From contig JAUVJW010000125.1 in assembly GCA_030596465.1 (NCBI GenBank), positions 1 through 6,197 of the forward strand: a stretch of 6,197 bases of DNA, given 5' to 3'. Under the pieces are notes generated by a model. It saw only the letters and a program-made list of their open reading frames with translations. It was not told the DNA's origin and searched no databases. This stretch comes from Candidatus Fermentibacteraceae bacterium. Lineage in GTDB: Bacteria > Fermentibacterota > Fermentibacteria > Fermentibacterales > JCC-6. The position numbers and the translations under genes were made by a program. Below, piece after piece: positions 4,753 to 6,197 of this stretch; the first letter of the stretch is position 1; each line of letters starts with the position of its first letter.

Positions 4753-5305
4753 GAATTCCCTCCAGGCCGCAGCAGATTGCGTGAAAAACCACCAACATCT
4801 GTTCCTGGGTATAACTGGTTCCGGTTGAATTGGATTTCCAGTGAAGGTCAGCCCATCTCGGACTGTCACAAAGCTCGGAGGTAAAAGCTATCACGTACAG
4901 CCCTGATTCCCGTGCAACTTCAGCGGCTTTTAAAACATTTTTGCTGGTTCCACTGGTTGTTATTGCAATAAGAACATCGCCTTCACAACCAAGAGCCTCC
5001 ACCTGACGGGAAAAAATGTTCTCATAACCATAATCATTGGCAATGGCAGTAATTACAGCTGTATCTGTGGTCAATGCAATTGCGGCTATAGCCTCTCTGT
5101 CGCGTCCGAACCTGCCCACCAGCTCACCGGCAAAGTGTGAAGCGTCTGACGCACTACCCCCATTGCCGCAAAGAAGAACTTTACCACCTCTGTTAAAACA
5201 CCGGCTTAACTCATCTGTGATTTCTACAACAGAGTCAGTATTCATCTCTTTCAGCAGAGATTTAGCTTTCTCCACATAATTTATTACAGCATTTTTTGCA
5301 GACAT
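4736..5305 (-). CDS. gmhA: SIS-domain phosphosugar isomerase, GmhA-like
   Basis: 189 aa, the usual length for sedoheptulose-7-phosphate isomerase. The family core GNGGSASDASHFAGELVGRF lies at residues 48-66, followed by TTDTAVITAIANDYGYENIFSRQVEALG (79-106) and the phosphosugar-binding TTSGTSKNVL (117-126). His57, Glu61, Gln167 and His175 match in position the zinc and catalytic residues known in GmhA enzymes (His61, Glu65, Gln172, His180). GmhA turns sedoheptulose 7-phosphate into heptose 7-phosphate, the first step towards ADP- or GDP-activated heptose. DiaA-type proteins share the fold, so a non-heptose role remains possible, but the intact ligand set favours an enzyme. ATG 5305 lies 22 nt inside the end of the reductase gene, with GAGG nine bases upstream. 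Stop overlaps the membrane protein gene. Confidence 0.88.
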   Translation of the reverse strand: MSAKNAVINYVEKAKSLLKEMNTDSVVEITDELSRCFNRGGKVLLCGNGGSASDASHFAGELVGRFGRDREAIAAIALTTDTAVITAIANDYGYENIFSRQVEALGCEGDVLIAITTSGTSKNVLKAAEVARESGLYVIAFTSELCDSPRWADLHWKSNSTGTSYTQEQMLVVFHAICCGLEGILAEKE

Positions 5306-6084
5306 AATTCCATTACCTCTTCCAATGGCGGTAACTTGATATCTCTTTCACTTCCAAGGGCTGACCATACAGGTCTTGGAGCGGGAAGGGCAAGTTGTGC
5401 CCATTCTGTGCGTTTTACAGTACCGGATCCTATTCTATCCCTCACTCGACAAGCTATCTCATAAGGGGTTACTGCACCTTTGTTCACACAGTGATACAAA
5501 CCTGTTTTGTCTTTATCAGTGGTCATACCTACCAGAATCTCTGCAAGAGAGACAACAGAGGTAAGGCACGAAGTCTGGTCGACAACAGCAGTGACGACTC
5601 CATCACCAAGAAGCTTTCCGACAATCCACGGCAGCAGCCCTTTTTCACCGAAAAGCCAGGATGTTCTTACAACAGTATTCTCTGAGTACTCAAGTGCAGC
5701 TTTTTCTCCTCGCAGTTTACTGATGGCATAGAAGTTAGCTGGCTCGGTTAAATCTGATTCCAGGAGATACCGGTTTCCCGCACTATTGGTAAATACCTGA
5801 TCTGTTGATACTGTAACAAGACGGATGCCGGTAGCGGCCAGGTTTCTTACACCTGTATGGTGAACCCCTTCTGCCGCATCCCGGTTCTTTTCACAGTAAT
5901 CCACATCAGTTATTGCAGAAGTATTAAGGATAACATCCGGCTTAATACTTTTCACTGTTGCTGTTGTACAGTCAAAATCTGTTATGTCAAAGTCAGGAAG
6001 ATCAAAACCGATACCGTTCTTTCCAAGAAGCTTCATCACTTGAGAACCAAGCATTCCAGACGCGCCAACCACCATAACCTTCAT
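5284..6084 (-). CDS. RmlD-like NAD(P)-dependent sugar-nucleotide reductase (SDR family)
   Basis: 266 aa, a little shorter than typical RmlD (about 290). The Rossmann motif GASGMLG (7-13) is followed by FDLPDFDITD (27-36), DVILNTSAITDVDYCE (50-65), STDQVF (93-98), the catalytic YxxxK in FYAISKLRGE (Tyr119, Lys123) and VVRTSWLFG (138-146). These blocks match dTDP-4-dehydrorhamnose reductase and its relatives, cytosolic enzymes that reduce a 4-keto nucleotide sugar. The usual STDYVF is STDQVF here. The ATG at 6084 follows GGAGG with good spacing and overlaps the upstream stop by 4 bases (ATGA). No RmlA/B/C is visible in the window, so the exact substrate is open; I give no symbol because rhamnose specificity is not shown. 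Confidence 0.85.
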   Translation of the reverse strand: MKVMVVGASGMLGSQVMKLLGKNGIGFDLPDFDITDFDCTTATVKSIKPDVILNTSAITDVDYCEKNRDAAEGVHHTGVRNLAATGIRLVTVSTDQVFTNSAGNRYLLESDLTEPANFYAISKLRGEKAALEYSENTVVRTSWLFGEKGLLPWIVGKLLGDGVVTAVVDQTSCLTSVVSLAEILVGMTTDKDKTGLYHCVNKGAVTPYEIACRVRDRIGSGTVKRTEWAQLALPAPRPVWSALGSERDIKLPPLEEVMELCLQKML

Positions 6085-6197
6085 TGCGATTTCCTCCGTG
6101 GAAAAAGAGGAAGTTCAGGCAGCTTCATATCATTAAGAATCATTTCCGGCATTTCACTTGTGAGAGTCTGCCATGGTATCCTGGAAAATTCCTCGAC
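6081..6197 (-). CDS. C-terminus of an unrecognised protein, first visible gene of the sugar operon
   Basis: 39 codons including the stop run in from the right edge without interruption and end in TGA that overlaps the reductase ATG (ATGA). The tail reads roughly PWQTLTSEMPEMILNDMKLPELPLFPRR and I recognise no family from it. Tight coupling to the reductase suggests a partner in the same pathway, perhaps another sugar enzyme, but that rests only on position. The reductase's GGAGG lies within its last codons. Confidence 0.6.
   Translation of the reverse strand, partial: VEEFSRIPWQTLTSEMPEMILNDMKLPELPLFPRRKSQ

Noticed and set aside
4753..4869. Long N-terminus of the flippase-like protein from ATG 4869
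   Set aside because: The added 39 residues lie inside the isomerase coding sequence and are not typical of the family. TTG 4752 has a well-placed GGAGG.

Overview
The window looks like a chromosomal fragment from a diderm (Gram-negative-type) bacterium. It carries several lipoprotein signal peptides, a GmhA-type sugar-phosphate isomerase typical of surface-glycan biosynthesis, and sigma70-like promoters with perfect TATAAT -10 boxes. I cannot assign a phylum from the sequence. The lipoproteins resemble those of uncultured FCB-like lineages, but that is only an impression.

Layout: (1) Bases 1-495, minus strand, hold the N-terminal part of a lipoprotein sugar-type ABC-transporter substrate-binding protein that runs off the left edge. 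Its best start is a CTG codon. (2) Bases 496-713 are a divergent intergenic region. (3) Bases 611-3416, plus strand, hold a tandem array of four paralogous small lipoproteins (about 156-158 aa, DUF4878/NTF2-like in appearance), followed by a C-terminal remnant of a fifth copy. Copies 1-3 each have their own promoter with the same architecture (ATTTGCATCA, then TATAAT 16 bp after TTGCAT). Copies 1 and 3 share an almost collinear leader. Copies 2 and 3 end in near-identical GC-rich terminators. The duplicated unit is therefore promoter + leader + gene + terminator. Copy 4 has lost or replaced the promoter cassette. Copy 5 is a decayed tail joined to unrelated sequence. (4) Bases 3457-6197, minus strand, hold a tightly packed surface-sugar operon, read right to left: the C-terminus of an unrecognised protein, an RmlD-like SDR reductase, a GmhA-like SIS isomerase, a UPF0104/LPG_synthase_TM flippase-like membrane protein, and an FmdB-type zinc-ribbon protein. 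The first four overlap by 4, 22 and 17 nt, which suggests translational coupling. The zinc-ribbon gene follows a 66-nt gap with its own candidate -10 box.

How they may work together: the minus-strand operon fits the making (isomerase, reductase) and membrane handling (flippase-like protein) of an activated sugar for a cell-surface glycan. This is inferred from families and context. The lipoprotein array is a separate, locally amplified family of secreted, probably membrane-anchored, acidic NTF2-like proteins of unknown function. Its array structure, copied regulatory cassettes and degenerate end are the most unusual features of the window.
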